Assembly (NCBI GenBank): GCA_902634405.1
Contig: CACPJY010000009.1
Location: forward strand, 1-56,000
Direction: 5' to 3'
DNA length: 56,000 bases
From: an uncultured Synechococcaceae cyanobacterium
GTDB lineage: Bacteria; Cyanobacteriota; Cyanobacteriia; PCC-6307; Cyanobiaceae
A program made the position numbers and the translations under genes. This document shows, piece after piece, positions 8,615-17,978 of this stretch; positions within the stretch are counted from its first letter, which is position 1; every line of letters starts with the position of its first letter. The notes beneath the pieces were generated by a model. That model had not been told where the DNA came from and did not search any database. It saw only the letters and a list, made by a program, of their open reading frames with translations.

Positions 8615-10431
8615 TGCCTGGTCAGAGGAGGCATGCCTACAGCAAATCTAAGCGAAAGGGCAGAACAGTTGTTCCTTTAGAGAAGGTTCCAATTAGTCGA
8701 ATGAGACTGGTCTTTTCATTTCTTTGTTTAGGCCTTTTAGGGTTAGCTGGAAGAATAGCTTGGCTTCAAGTTTTAGAAGCTCCGCAATTACAGGCGCGAG
8801 CAAGGTCCTTTCAAACACAAAGGATTCAACCTCTAGGAACCAGGCGTTCGATCATTGATCGAAATGGCCGACTGGTTGCTCTTGACGAGGAACGATTTCG
8901 GCTTTGGGTACATCCTCGTTATTTCAATTTCCCAGGAGACAGGTCAGATTTTGTTAGAGAACCGATTGAGATTGCTAGGAAAATTACTGAGTTGATTGAT
9001 GTTCCTGTAGATAAGATTTTGAGGCAGATTGGCGAACGTTCATCTGGGATCAAGCTCGTTGATGGGATTAATAAGGAAGTTGCATCTTCTATTAATAGGT
9101 TGGGTATTAGCGGCTTAGATCTCGAGCCTTATCCTCAACGTGTATACCCACAAGGTTCTCTTTTCGCAAATGTTGTAGGGTTTTTGAACCAAGATCGAAT
9201 CCCTCAAGCAGGTTTAGAACAGAGCCTTCATCAAGATCTTTTGCGATTTGAGCAAGTCCACAATCTTCGAAGAGGAGCGGATGGAACTCCTTTGCCTGAT
9301 GGCTTGCCACCTGGTGTTTTTTATGGAGACGATCTGAAACTCCAGCTCACACTTGATGCTCGTCTTCAGGAACTTGCAGCTAAATCACTATCGCTTCAAA
9401 TAAAAAAGTGGAGTGCAAAGAAGGGAGTGGCAATTGTTATGAATGTCAAGAACGGTGAGCTATTGGCTCTTGCATCAACTCCAACATATGACCCTAATAG
9501 CTATTGGAAATACTCACCAGCTCTTTTTCGTGAATGGTCCGTTCAGGATCTTTTTGAACCTGGCTCTACATTTAAGCCTATAAATCTTGCTTTAGCGCTT
9601 CAAGTTGGCGCTATTAACCCAGGTGGAACTATTGTAGATAGTGGTTTAATGACTGTTGGAGGTTGGCCTATTAACAACCATGACAACGTAGTTCACGGAG
9701 TTATAGGTTACCCAGAGGTGCTTCAAGTCTCGAGCAATATAGGTATGGTTAAAGCAATGAGGGAGTTGAAGCCATCTCTCTATTGGGATTGGTTACATAA
9801 ATTAGGCCTTGATACACGTCTGGAAACCGATTTACCTGGAGCAGTTGCAGGACAGTTGATAAGGAAAAGTCAGTTTATTTCTCAGCCAATTGCACAAGCC
9901 ACGGCTTCTTTTGGTCAAGGATTTTCTTTGACTCCAATTAAGTTGGCACAATTACATGCCCTTATTGCAAATGGAGGCTACTTGGTTGTTCCTCATATCA
10001 CTAAGGGGTTTTTAGCGGAAAATGGTCTATCAACTAGTGTGCCTATTTCCACTCAGAAATTATTGAGGTCAGAAGTTACATACATAGTGAGGGAATGGAT
10101 GGAGTCAGTTGTAGAGCTTGGGTCAGGTGAAGGGGTGAAAACACCTGGATATCGAATTGCCGGGAAAACAGGGACTGCTCAAAAGGCATTAGTTGGTGCT
10201 GGGTATAAATCCGGTGCAAAAGTTTGCTCTTTTGTTGCTACCTTTCCTGTGGAGAACCCCCTTTATGTGGTTTTAGTAGTGGTTGATGAGCCTTTAGGAA
10301 CCAATGCCTATGGTTCTACCGTTGCTGTTCCTGTCGCAAAAGACATAATTGATGGATTATTGGTCTTAGAAAAGATTCCTCCTACAGGGCCGAGGAAAAA
10401 TCATGAGCCTGCCAAACCGGCTAAAGAGTAA
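8614..10431 (+). CDS. ftsI: Septal peptidoglycan transpeptidase FtsI (PBP3)
   Basis: Class B penicillin-binding protein that cross-links septal peptidoglycan at the division site. It has 605 aa, with a cytoplasmic tail, a single membrane anchor (30-52), a dimerisation/pedestal domain from about residue 70 and a transpeptidase domain. The three active-site boxes are seen: S318-T-F-K, the SSN box in VSSNIGM (near 375) and K518-T-G-T. The start ATG at 8614 overlaps the stop of the FtsL-like gene, which suggests a two-gene divisome unit. Confidence 0.93.
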   Translation: MPGQRRHAYSKSKRKGRTVVPLEKVPISRMRLVFSFLCLGLLGLAGRIAWLQVLEAPQLQARARSFQTQRIQPLGTRRSIIDRNGRLVALDEERFRLWVHPRYFNFPGDRSDFVREPIEIARKITELIDVPVDKILRQIGERSSGIKLVDGINKEVASSINRLGISGLDLEPYPQRVYPQGSLFANVVGFLNQDRIPQAGLEQSLHQDLLRFEQVHNLRRGADGTPLPDGLPPGVFYGDDLKLQLTLDARLQELAAKSLSLQIKKWSAKKGVAIVMNVKNGELLALASTPTYDPNSYWKYSPALFREWSVQDLFEPGSTFKPINLALALQVGAINPGGTIVDSGLMTVGGWPINNHDNVVHGVIGYPEVLQVSSNIGMVKAMRELKPSLYWDWLHKLGLDTRLETDLPGAVAGQLIRKSQFISQPIAQATASFGQGFSLTPIKLAQLHALIANGGYLVVPHITKGFLAENGLSTSVPISTQKLLRSEVTYIVREWMESVVELGSGEGVKTPGYRIAGKTGTAQKALVGAGYKSGAKVCSFVATFPVENPLYVVLVVVDEPLGTNAYGSTVAVPVAKDIIDGLLVLEKIPPTGPRKNHEPAKPAKE

Positions 10432-10488
10432 AAACTTACTTGTTGTGTTAGGCATTCCTCAGTTGGGATGCGATTCAGAAAAAGATGG

Positions 10489-10510
10489 CTAACTTACGGT
10501 CTGAAGTTAG
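10489..10510. promoter_or_regulatory. Inverted repeat directly before transaldolase
   Basis: CTAACTT (10489-10495) and AAGTTAG (10504-10510) form a perfect 7-bp inverted repeat around an 8-nt loop. It ends exactly at the upstream candidate start codon of the transaldolase (ATG 10511), 12 nt before the start favoured by alignment (10523). It could be a leader hairpin affecting initiation or a protein-binding site. Neither is shown. Confidence 0.35.
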
Positions 10511-10522
10511 ATGTTCTTTGTA

Positions 10523-11695
10523 ATGACCAATCTTCTTGAGCAGCTTTCTTTAATGACCGTTGTTGTTGCAGATACTGGGGATCTGGAAGCAATTAGGGCT
10601 TTTACTCCTCAGGATGCAACTACAAACCCATCTCTTATCTTGGCAGCAGCTCAAATACCCGCTTACCAGGTAATTATTGATCAAACACTTAAAGAATCCA
10701 GGCAAAGAATAGGAGCTGGATCACCAGTTGAAGAAGTTGTTAGTGAAGCACTTGATGAATTATGTGTGGCATTCGGAAAAGAAATTTTGAAGATTGTCCC
10801 TGGGCGAGTCTCTACAGAAGTAGATGCTCGTCTTAGTTATGATACAAATGGAACAATAAATAAGGCACGAAAATTAATTGACCTGTATAAGGAATTAGGG
10901 ATCTCTAAAGATAGAGTTTTAATTAAGATTGCATCAACATGGGAGGGCATAAAGGCTGCAGAATTATTAGAGAAGGAAGGCATTCATTGTAATTTGACAT
11001 TGCTTTTTGGTTTTGCACAGGCTGTTGCTTGTGCTGAGGCTAAAGTTACTTTGATTTCACCTTTTGTTGGGCGCATCCTAGATTGGTATAAGGCTGAGAC
11101 TGGTAGGGATAGTTATCCTGGTTCAGAGGATCCTGGAGTGATTTCAGTTACTAAAATCTTTAACTATTACAAGCAATTTGGCTATCAAACAGAAGTTATG
11201 GGAGCTAGTTTCCGCAATATTGATGAAATCATTGAGTTAGCAGGATGTGATCTTCTTACAATTTCACCTAAGTTGCTTGACCAGCTAAGAAATACTAATG
11301 CGCCCTTGACCAGAAAACTTGACGAGACCAAACCATCTTTTGAACAAGAAAAAATAACTATTGATCAAAATATTTTCCAATCAATGATGTCTTCTGATCG
11401 AATGGCACAGGAAAAACTAGAAGAAGGTATTCGAGGTTTTAGTAAAGCTATAGAGGCTCTTGAAGCGCAGCTGGCTCATCGTTTAGCTGAGTTGGAAGGG
11501 GGTGAAGTCTTTAGTCATGCTGCACATGAAATTTTCATGTTAAATGATTTAGATGGAGATGGTTGTATAACTCGAGAAGAATGGTTAGGAAGTGATGCTG
11601 TCTTTGATGCTTTAGATCAAGATCATGATGGACGTCTTCTTCAAGAAGATATTTGTTCTGGGTTGGGCGCTGCTTTAGTTCTTAGCAGTGTTTAA
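10523..11695 (+). CDS. tal: Transaldolase with C-terminal EF-hand pair
   Basis: Transaldolase of the pentose phosphate pathway (sedoheptulose 7-P + glyceraldehyde 3-P to erythrose 4-P + fructose 6-P). The Schiff-base lysine is K135 (VLIKIAST). I chose ATG 10523 because MTNLLEQLS...VVADTGD aligns with the E. coli TalB N-terminus; ATG 10511 would add four residues. After the TIM barrel (to about residue 315) an extension carries two canonical EF-hand loops, [12 protein letters not shown] (342-353) and [12 protein letters not shown] (365-376), with Asp at positions 1, 3 and 5 and Glu/Asp at 12. This suggests Ca2+-dependent regulation or assembly. Confidence 0.94.
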   Translation: MTNLLEQLSLMTVVVADTGDLEAIRAFTPQDATTNPSLILAAAQIPAYQVIIDQTLKESRQRIGAGSPVEEVVSEALDELCVAFGKEILKIVPGRVSTEVDARLSYDTNGTINKARKLIDLYKELGISKDRVLIKIASTWEGIKAAELLEKEGIHCNLTLLFGFAQAVACAEAKVTLISPFVGRILDWYKAETGRDSYPGSEDPGVISVTKIFNYYKQFGYQTEVMGASFRNIDEIIELAGCDLLTISPKLLDQLRNTNAPLTRKLDETKPSFEQEKITIDQNIFQSMMSSDRMAQEKLEEGIRGFSKAIEALEAQLAHRLAELEGGEVFSHAAHEIFMLNDLDGDGCITREEWLGSDAVFDALDQDHDGRLLQEDICSGLGAALVLSSV

Positions 11696-11735
11696 CTAGT
11701 AGTTCCTTACTCTTTGAGAAGCAGAAGGTGCAATT

Positions 11736-12863
11736 CTATTTCTTTAATAGCAAACGTTTGATTACACGTTGTGCAATATCTCCATAGCCCATTTCCCCTG
11801 AGAGTATTTGTGCAATTCGCTGTGGCGCAGTAGGCCTTTTAACACCAAGTTGATAGCCAACTTTTGGGAAACGATAGAAGACCTGTGCAATTCTTCTACC
11901 CCATGCCATGGAATTCCCCCAGCGAGTACGCATTGCTTGAGAATAATTGTGAAGGCTAGTGGAGTCTCCTTTTAACCACTGAGAAAGATTCTTTGCACCT
12001 TCACATCCACTCATTAGTGCAGGGCGAAGACCTTCAGCAAGAAATGGATCGCATAGTGATGCTGCATCTCCAATTGCAATTATCCCTTCTCCATGAAGAT
12101 TGTGATGTCCATTCCAAACACGTAATAACTTATTAGTTCTTGAACCTTCTTTTGGGTCAAACCCAATATTAGGCAAAAGTTTTTCCAGCACCTTTTCACT
12201 ATTCAAGGTGTTGTTTCCGATGAAGCTACCTATTCCAACGTTTACCCCATTCTCTAATGGGAATGCCCAAGCAAAACCGTGGTTAACAAGTCCAAACTCA
12301 AACTTTGCAGTTCCTTTTGGAATATGACCTTGATTTGTTAGACGTACTGAGGTTGTTGAGGCATAATGCAATGAAGGGGGACCTAACTTAAAGAATTGCG
12401 GCCATTTAGAAAGCGATCCATCAGCTAATACAACGGCACGAGCTTTTATAGTTTTCCCATTGTCATCTGTTACTTGCCAAATATTATTATTTTTTGAAAT
12501 ATCTTTTACTAGAAAAGGTTTAATTAGTTCTGCTCCTGCATTAACCGCCTTATTTGCTATCAAATCATCTAAGTTTTCTCGTCTAACTATCCAGAAAGGT
12601 GCCGAACCAGGCAGTTCTGCAATTACTCGGTCGTCAAGACACCAGGTAAATTCTACTTTGTCAATAACTTGATCTACAGCTGGCTTAAGATCAAAAGGGA
12701 ACCATTCTTGAACTGCAGCGGCCATCCCTCCACCACAAGATTTGACAATTGAATTAGCGTCCTTTTCTAAAAGTGCTACATCAAAACCAGCTTTAGCTAA
12801 ATGAAATGCTGCTGAGGAGCCAGCTGCACCAGCCCCAATTATCAATACATCCTTGTAGTTCAA
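11736..12863 (-). CDS. FAD-dependent geranylgeranyl reductase-like oxidoreductase
   Basis: Protein of 375 aa with an N-terminal dinucleotide-binding motif GAGAAGSS (10-17) followed by LLEKD, and the second FAD motif [16 protein letters not shown] in the C-terminal half. This is the layout of the geranylgeranyl reductase / ChlP / FixC family. The true ChlP of chlorophyll synthesis is normally a separate, longer protein, so the substrate here is open. The start is TTG at 12863; it overlaps the stop of frr by 4 nt (TTGA), indicating coupling to the pyrH-frr operon. Confidence 0.85.
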   Translation of the reverse strand: MNYKDVLIIGAGAAGSSAAFHLAKAGFDVALLEKDANSIVKSCGGGMAAAVQEWFPFDLKPAVDQVIDKVEFTWCLDDRVIAELPGSAPFWIVRRENLDDLIANKAVNAGAELIKPFLVKDISKNNNIWQVTDDNGKTIKARAVVLADGSLSKWPQFFKLGPPSLHYASTTSVRLTNQGHIPKGTAKFEFGLVNHGFAWAFPLENGVNVGIGSFIGNNTLNSEKVLEKLLPNIGFDPKEGSRTNKLLRVWNGHHNLHGEGIIAIGDAASLCDPFLAEGLRPALMSGCEGAKNLSQWLKGDSTSLHNYSQAMRTRWGNSMAWGRRIAQVFYRFPKVGYQLGVKRPTAPQRIAQILSGEMGYGDIAQRVIKRLLLKK

Positions 12864-13408
12864 ACCTTTAGTATGTCAGCTTCTTTTTCGGCTAAATGTG
12901 TTTCAATTTCTGATATGAATTTGTCAGTTAGCTTTTGAATTTTTTCTTGCTCATCCCGACTTTGGTCTTCTGAAAGATCTCCTTCTTTTTCAGCTTTTTT
13001 GACTTTATCAATAGCATCACGGCGAACATTCCTGAGAGCAACTTTTCCTTCCTCAGCATATTTTGAAGCTAGTTTGCAGAATTCTTTCCTTCGTTCTTCT
13101 GTTAAAGGTGGAACATTGATCCGAATCACCTTGCCATCATTATTAGGGGTGAATCCAAGGTCACTAGTTGCAATAGCTTTCTCTATGAGACTCAGTGAAC
13201 CTAAATCAAATGGCTGGATAGAAATGGTTTGAGAGTCAGGAGTCGAAATTGTAGCTAGAGACTTTAGTGGGGTCTCGGAACCGTAGTACTCAACAGTTAG
13301 CCTGTCTAAAAGAGAAGGGTTGGCTCGTCCTGTCCTAATTGTGTTGAAAGTGCGTTTTGCGGCATCTACCGATTTACGCATGTTTGATTCAAGATCGTTA
13401 ATCAGCAT
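12860..13408 (-). CDS. frr: Ribosome recycling factor
   Basis: Ribosome recycling factor, which splits post-termination ribosomes together with EF-G. The start at 13408 gives 182 aa, the normal family length ([10 protein letters not shown]...). An in-frame extension to 13573 exists, but it covers the end of pyrH and is not family-like. Recognisable blocks are [11 protein letters not shown] (residues 28-38), the central [12 protein letters not shown] segment and [10 protein letters not shown]. It is 46 nt downstream of pyrH, the classical pyrH-frr arrangement. Confidence 0.95.
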   Translation of the reverse strand: MLINDLESNMRKSVDAAKRTFNTIRTGRANPSLLDRLTVEYYGSETPLKSLATISTPDSQTISIQPFDLGSLSLIEKAIATSDLGFTPNNDGKVIRINVPPLTEERRKEFCKLASKYAEEGKVALRNVRRDAIDKVKKAEKEGDLSEDQSRDEQEKIQKLTDKFISEIETHLAEKEADILKV

Positions 13409-13454
13409 TGGTCTCAGAGAAGCTAATAAAAGAGAGTGGGCATAATTGATACTT

Positions 13455-14168
13455 TTAAATGGCAATGCCAATTCTGGAGCCAACGGCCTTCCCAGAAACA
13501 GCTTTGCCAATGTTCCCCGGCTCAAATAAATTAAAGACAACAATGGGAATATTGTTGTCTTTGCAAAGCGCAATAGCGGTGCTATCCATTACCTGTATTT
13601 CTTCGCTAAGTACTTGCTGAAAGGAAAGATTTTTATATTTAACAGCATCAGAAAATTGTTTAGGATCTCGGTCATAAACACCATCTACTTTTGTAGCTTT
13701 GAAAACTACATCTGCATTGATTTCTGCTGCACGAAGAGCAGCAGTGGTGTCAGTTGTGAAGAAAGGGTTCCCACAACCTCCCCCAAAGACGACAACCCTA
13801 CCTTTCTCAAGATGTCTAATTGCTCTGCGCCTGATGTATGGCTCAGCAACTTGTTGCATTTCTATGGCAGTCTGCACTCTTGTGGCGACTCCAGTGCGCT
13901 CTAGACCATCTTGGAGGGTGATTGCGTTCATCACAGTTGCCAGCATTCCTACATAGTCTGCTGTTGCCCTATCCATGCCCTCGGAAGATCCTTTTAGGCC
14001 ACGAAATATATTGCCGCCCCCTACAACTATCGCTAGTTGGGTTCCTTTGGATACAACCTTTGCTACATCTTCGGAAATGGATTGAACAATGGCAGGGTCT
14101 ATGCCGTAGGGCTTATCACCCATAAGGGCTTCACCACTTAGTTTCAGAAGGACTCTCTTGTATGTCAT
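13455..14168 (-). CDS. pyrH: Uridylate kinase (UMP kinase)
   Basis: Bacterial-type hexameric UMP kinase (UMP + ATP to UDP + ADP) of the amino-acid-kinase fold. It has 237 aa, full length, with the N-terminal KLSGEAL motif (residues 9-15), the glycine-rich [10 protein letters not shown] (48-57) and the C-terminal [17 protein letters not shown] block. It is first in a minus-strand operon with frr and the geranylgeranyl-reductase-like gene. Confidence 0.95.
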   Translation of the reverse strand: MTYKRVLLKLSGEALMGDKPYGIDPAIVQSISEDVAKVVSKGTQLAIVVGGGNIFRGLKGSSEGMDRATADYVGMLATVMNAITLQDGLERTGVATRVQTAIEMQQVAEPYIRRRAIRHLEKGRVVVFGGGCGNPFFTTDTTAALRAAEINADVVFKATKVDGVYDRDPKQFSDAVKYKNLSFQQVLSEEIQVMDSTAIALCKDNNIPIVVFNLFEPGNIGKAVSGKAVGSRIGIAI

Positions 14169-14474
14169 TCAAAATCCATTTCTTCAAAAGAGTAGCAAGT
14201 CTTTGAGGACAGCTCGATAGACGGTCAATATTCTTGGCATTGACTTTGGCATTTGCATTGCATAGTTCGATGCGATTTCATAAATGTTAGATGAATTTGG
14301 GAATCAGAATATTCTCATGGCTAGATTGACTTTCTCTGCTTTGCTTAGAGTAAGTGAAGATTATGACTGCTGGAAAAAAAACCACTGTTCATAGGCCAAT
14401 CTTAGTAAGTGGATTATCCATACTTTTAGCTTCAACGCAATTGCTCAGATTTGAACTGGATAGTCTTTGATTGC
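14169..14474. other. Intergenic region between pyrH and cobO
   Basis: About 306 bp. It must hold the promoter of the pyrH operon near its left end. The only coding candidate seen is a 35-codon plus-strand ORF at 14363-14470, listed separately. I see no tRNA, strong terminator or repeat. Confidence 0.5.
14363..14470 (+). CDS. Candidate 35-aa small membrane peptide
   Basis: ATG at 14363 opens a 35-codon ORF with a basic N-terminus (MTAGKKTTVHR), a hydrophobic stretch (PILVSGLSILLASTQLL) and a polar tail. It could be a single-span microprotein. No clear ribosome-binding site and no recognisable family are visible, and it lies opposite the direction of both neighbours. Low certainty. Confidence 0.25.
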   Translation: MTAGKKTTVHRPILVSGLSILLASTQLLRFELDSL

Positions 14475-15167
14475 TTAAAATTCGATACCTTTTTGAGCTT
14501 TAATTCCTTGCTCTCTAAAAGGATGCTTAATTAACTTCATTTCTGTAACAAGATCTGCTATTTCAATTAGCTTTTGAGGAGCTCCTCTTCCAGTTAGCAC
14601 GACATGGGTTAATGGTGGCCTTAATAAAATACCTTCGATCACTTTTTCTACGGATAGATAACCGAGCTTAATGGCAATATTTATTTCATCTAATATTACT
14701 AACTTGTATGACTTGTCGGATAGATATTCAAGTGATTTTTTCCAAGCTAAGGAAATTAATTCTTCATCTCTTTCACGATCTTGAGTTTCCCACGTAAAGC
14801 CTTCTCCTAATGAATGCCAACTTAGTCTTTCCCCAAATAGTTTTAAGGCTTTTCTTTCACCAGGTTCCCACCCACCTTTTATGAATTGGAGGATCACTAC
14901 ATTTTCATCGTGACCAATAGCCCTTATAGCAAGACCTAGTGCTGCTGTAGTTTTACCTTTCCCAATGCCAGTGAAAATTAAAACTAAACCTTTTTCTTTA
15001 TTTCGTTCTTTCACTCTTTTTATTTGCACCTCCTTACGTCTTTCCATGCGCTCTTTATACTTTTTTGAATCTTTCTCAGTGGATAAGTTTCCTCCCATTC
15101 CAATCATTTCTGCACTTTTGTCTAGATCTGATATGTCTAAGTTCTGACCTGACTCGTTTTGCTTCAT
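14475..15167 (-). CDS. cobO: Cob(I)alamin adenosyltransferase (CobO/CobA type)
   Basis: Corrinoid adenosyltransferase that transfers the 5'-deoxyadenosyl group of ATP to cob(I)alamin. It has 230 aa with the P-loop GIGKGKTTAA at 67-76. The middle block LVILDEINIAI (Walker B-like) and the late VVLTGRGAP motif are typical. The first 60 residues are an extra, strongly charged region (KKYKERMERRKEVQIKRVKE) that probably forms a helix. No other cobalamin gene lies nearby. Confidence 0.92.
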   Translation of the reverse strand: MKQNESGQNLDISDLDKSAEMIGMGGNLSTEKDSKKYKERMERRKEVQIKRVKERNKEKGLVLIFTGIGKGKTTAALGLAIRAIGHDENVVILQFIKGGWEPGERKALKLFGERLSWHSLGEGFTWETQDRERDEELISLAWKKSLEYLSDKSYKLVILDEINIAIKLGYLSVEKVIEGILLRPPLTHVVLTGRGAPQKLIEIADLVTEMKLIKHPFREQGIKAQKGIEF

Positions 15168-15275
15168 CTGAAAAAAAGGGCTTTCATTCCATCATTATAT
15201 TGAAAAAGACAATTGTTAACTGATTACACATTAATTGAAATTTAAATCAACTTAATAGCTTTGATAGTTAATAAA

Positions 15276-16448
15276 CTAATTTTTATTTTGATTTGCTAGA
15301 GCCGTATCTACTGCTCGTTGTTGATCTCTACGAGTTATCCAGTGATGGTAAGTGCGAGTATGTATAGCTACCGAGTGCCCCATCATTCTTGCAGCAACTG
15401 TGTCAGGTAGTCCTACATGTATTGTGCGAACAGCCCAGGCATGCCTAAGGTCATATGGTGTGAAAGGAATTTTATAACGACGAAATTGTTCTGAAACTCT
15501 TCTTCCAACTTGTTGAAGCGTTGTTTCTCTAAGATCTGTTTTGATAATTGGTAAAGACTCTTTTGCATTCTTTAGTTTCTTTAATTTGAAAAAATTTACC
15601 CACTCTGGATGAAAAGGCCAAACTTGGTGTTCTCCTGTCTTTGTATTCGGTAAAACTCGTACTATTGGATCTTTTCCTTTCGAAAAAGCTTCAAAGTCAC
15701 AGAAAAATACTTCATGATTTCGTAAACCATAAGTTGCCATTAGACCATAAACTATTTGCCATTTTGGATTTTCAATCCTATTCCATTCATTAACAATCTG
15801 CTCATCAGTAGGAAGCTGGCGGAATTTGGCTTGGTGTAATCCGTACCCGCTTGATTCTGATCTCCAGCTTTCAGGAAGACTGATCTTCAAGTAATCAGCT
15901 ACTGCAGCTAGGGATGTAGCACATTGTTGACGACTTCTACTTTTCTCAGAATAACTTAGAAGAGTTTCGTATAAGACAGCGCTGTCTACCTTCCCAGCGT
16001 GGTTGCTTAATGAAATTGTCTTCAACCTTCTTATATAAGGTAGATAAGAAGACGTCCAGGTTGTTCTTGCTCCAGCTGGAGATTTCTTTCTATTAGGATG
16101 CAAGAAAAAGAAATTTTCAAAATTTAGAAGAGCTTCTGAAACATCAGCTACTGATCTTGTAAATGGTTTTGTTTTTGTGGCTACTGCCCATTGATTCCAT
16201 TGAAATTGATTCCTATCCAGTTGTAAAACAATAAGCTGCAAAAGCCTTTGGGCTTCCTTTAGACCTTCATTGTCTGCATTGAGACAAAGGCTTAATCTTT
16301 GGTTTATCAAGCAACCTTCATGTGTTTTTGAGGGTAGAGGGCCCCTTAGATTTAGCTTCCCTCCTCTCTTTTCGATGCGCAGTGAGATGCCTTGATTGCA
16401 AAGGCTTTGATTAATATTGATCAATAGCTTGCTTAGATCCATAATCAA
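15276..16448 (-). CDS. Solitary tyrosine recombinase (integrase family)
   Basis: Protein of 390 aa. The C-terminal catalytic domain shows R243 (GLRNHEV), K270 (TKTGEH), R335 (YDLRH), H358 (MMGHS) and nucleophile Y367 (RTYHHW). The first His of the HxxR box is Tyr332, a substitution seen in some phage-type integrases. The N-terminal 200 residues form a core-binding-like region. No att repeat, tRNA, excisionase or phage gene is nearby, and base use resembles its neighbours. It therefore looks like a resident core gene rather than part of a recent insertion. Its DNA target is unknown. Confidence 0.88.
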   Translation of the reverse strand: MIMDLSKLLININQSLCNQGISLRIEKRGGKLNLRGPLPSKTHEGCLINQRLSLCLNADNEGLKEAQRLLQLIVLQLDRNQFQWNQWAVATKTKPFTRSVADVSEALLNFENFFFLHPNRKKSPAGARTTWTSSYLPYIRRLKTISLSNHAGKVDSAVLYETLLSYSEKSRSRQQCATSLAAVADYLKISLPESWRSESSGYGLHQAKFRQLPTDEQIVNEWNRIENPKWQIVYGLMATYGLRNHEVFFCDFEAFSKGKDPIVRVLPNTKTGEHQVWPFHPEWVNFFKLKKLKNAKESLPIIKTDLRETTLQQVGRRVSEQFRRYKIPFTPYDLRHAWAVRTIHVGLPDTVAARMMGHSVAIHTRTYHHWITRRDQQRAVDTALANQNKN

Positions 16449-16512
16449 TTAAAGATGTTGCTACCTTGGCGTTTAACAGCGCTACACTCAAGCCCTTAAA
16501 GACAATTTTTTT

Positions 16513-17688
16513 ATGAAGCGTGTAGGAGTCCTCTTGATGAATCTTGGGGGTCCTGAACGTATCCAGGATGTTGGACCTTTCCTGTACAACCTTTTTTCCG
16601 ATCCAGAGATTATCCGTCTACCTAACCCTCTTCTTCAAAAGCCATTGGCATGGTTTATCAGCACCGTTAGAAATGGAAAATCTCAAAAAGCATATTTGGA
16701 AATAGGTGGAGGGTCTCCATTAAGACGAATAACTGAGCAGCAAGCAAGAGAATTGCAAAGTAAATTAAGGCAGGAAGGAATAAACGCTACTAGCTATGTA
16801 GCGATGAGGTATTGGCACCCTTTCACTGAATCTGCTGTAGCTGATCTTAAAGCAGATAAAGTTGATGAAATTGTTGTCCTCCCGCTTTATCCCCATTTTT
16901 CTCTAAGTACTAGCGGCTCAAGTTTTAGAGAGTTGCAACGTTTAAGGCAAGCTGATAAGGAGTTTCAGAAAATACCTCTTCGCTGTATCCGGAGCTGGTA
17001 TGACCATCCTGGATATATAAGTTCGATGGCAAATTTAATTTCAAAAGAGATTTTAGAGAGTGACTGCCCTCAAAAAGCTCATATATTTTTTAGTGCTCAT
17101 GGTGTACCTCAAAGTTATATAGAAGATGCAGGAGACCCATACCAGAAAGAAATTGAGAGATGTACCAATTTGATCATGCAGGATTTGAATAAGATTCATG
17201 GTTATAGAAACCCATTTACCCTTGCTTATCAGAGTCGCGTTGGACCTGAGGAATGGATAAAGCCCTATACGGATGAAGCTCTTACAGAGCTTGGAAGGTC
17301 GAGAACTAGAGATTTAGTATTGGTACCAATTAGTTTTGTAAGTGAGCACATCGAGACATTGTCTGAAATGGATATTGAATATAAAAAATTAGCTGTCGAT
17401 TCTGGGGTGGTGAATTTTCGACGTGTTCGAGCTTTAGATATATATCCAACATTTATTGAGGCTTTGTCTGATATTGTAATAACTAGTCTTAATGGACCAC
17501 TTAAAAGTATTGATGAAGCTGCAAAGTTGCCTCGCAAGGTAAAGTTTTACCCTCAAGAGAAGTGGCAATGGGGCTGGAATAATAGCGCAGAAGTTTGGAA
17601 TGGTAGGGTAGCAATGATTGTGTTTTTAGCTTGTCTCCTGGATTTGTTTACAGGTCATGGACTTCTTCAGGCTTTTGGAATAATCTGA
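16513..17688 (+). CDS. hemH: Ferrochelatase with chlorophyll-binding C-terminal tail
   Basis: Inserts Fe2+ into protoporphyrin IX, the last step of protoheme synthesis. It has 391 aa. The catalytic His lies in FFSAHGVP and the acidic partner in [14 protein letters not shown]. After a short linker, residues 351-391 form a transmembrane LHC-like domain with the motif E360-VW-N363-G-R365-VAM, as in high-light-inducible proteins. Such tails are known in cyanobacterial and plastid ferrochelatases and bind chlorophyll or carotenoid. The gene is divergent from the recombinase. Confidence 0.95.
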   Translation: MKRVGVLLMNLGGPERIQDVGPFLYNLFSDPEIIRLPNPLLQKPLAWFISTVRNGKSQKAYLEIGGGSPLRRITEQQARELQSKLRQEGINATSYVAMRYWHPFTESAVADLKADKVDEIVVLPLYPHFSLSTSGSSFRELQRLRQADKEFQKIPLRCIRSWYDHPGYISSMANLISKEILESDCPQKAHIFFSAHGVPQSYIEDAGDPYQKEIERCTNLIMQDLNKIHGYRNPFTLAYQSRVGPEEWIKPYTDEALTELGRSRTRDLVLVPISFVSEHIETLSEMDIEYKKLAVDSGVVNFRRVRALDIYPTFIEALSDIVITSLNGPLKSIDEAAKLPRKVKFYPQEKWQWGWNNSAEVWNGRVAMIVFLACLLDLFTGHGLLQAFGII

Positions 17689-17978
17689 ATCAGAAGTAAA
17701 ACATTTAATTGTTTTTTAAACTTATTCTTTTTCTTGAAAAACTACTTTATATGATTTCAAACAGTTTAAAATTGTAATCAAAGCTTTTGATATTAATTTT
17801 AGAATCTTTTGCTTTTTATAATTAAAATTGGTTCTTAGCTCTATCCTTTTTCCGTAAGTTTAAACAATTACTTGCGCTTGGTTTAGTAAATCAACTCAAA
17901 TTAGTTTTGCCTCCTAATCTTTTATTAGGTTTTGTTGAGCAAAATGTTCGTCAGGGCCTTAATCTTGAATTGACGAAG

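Noticed and set aside
13409-13573. N-terminal extension of frr
   Set aside because: In frame, but it overlaps pyrH and makes the protein far longer than any ribosome recycling factor.
17700-17720. Weak hairpin AAACA/TGTTT with T run after hemH
   Set aside because: A five-pair AT stem is too weak to call a terminator with confidence.
17907-17978. Upstream TTG start for ilvB
   Set aside because: The extra 24 residues are not family-like; ATG 17979 gives a normal N-terminus.
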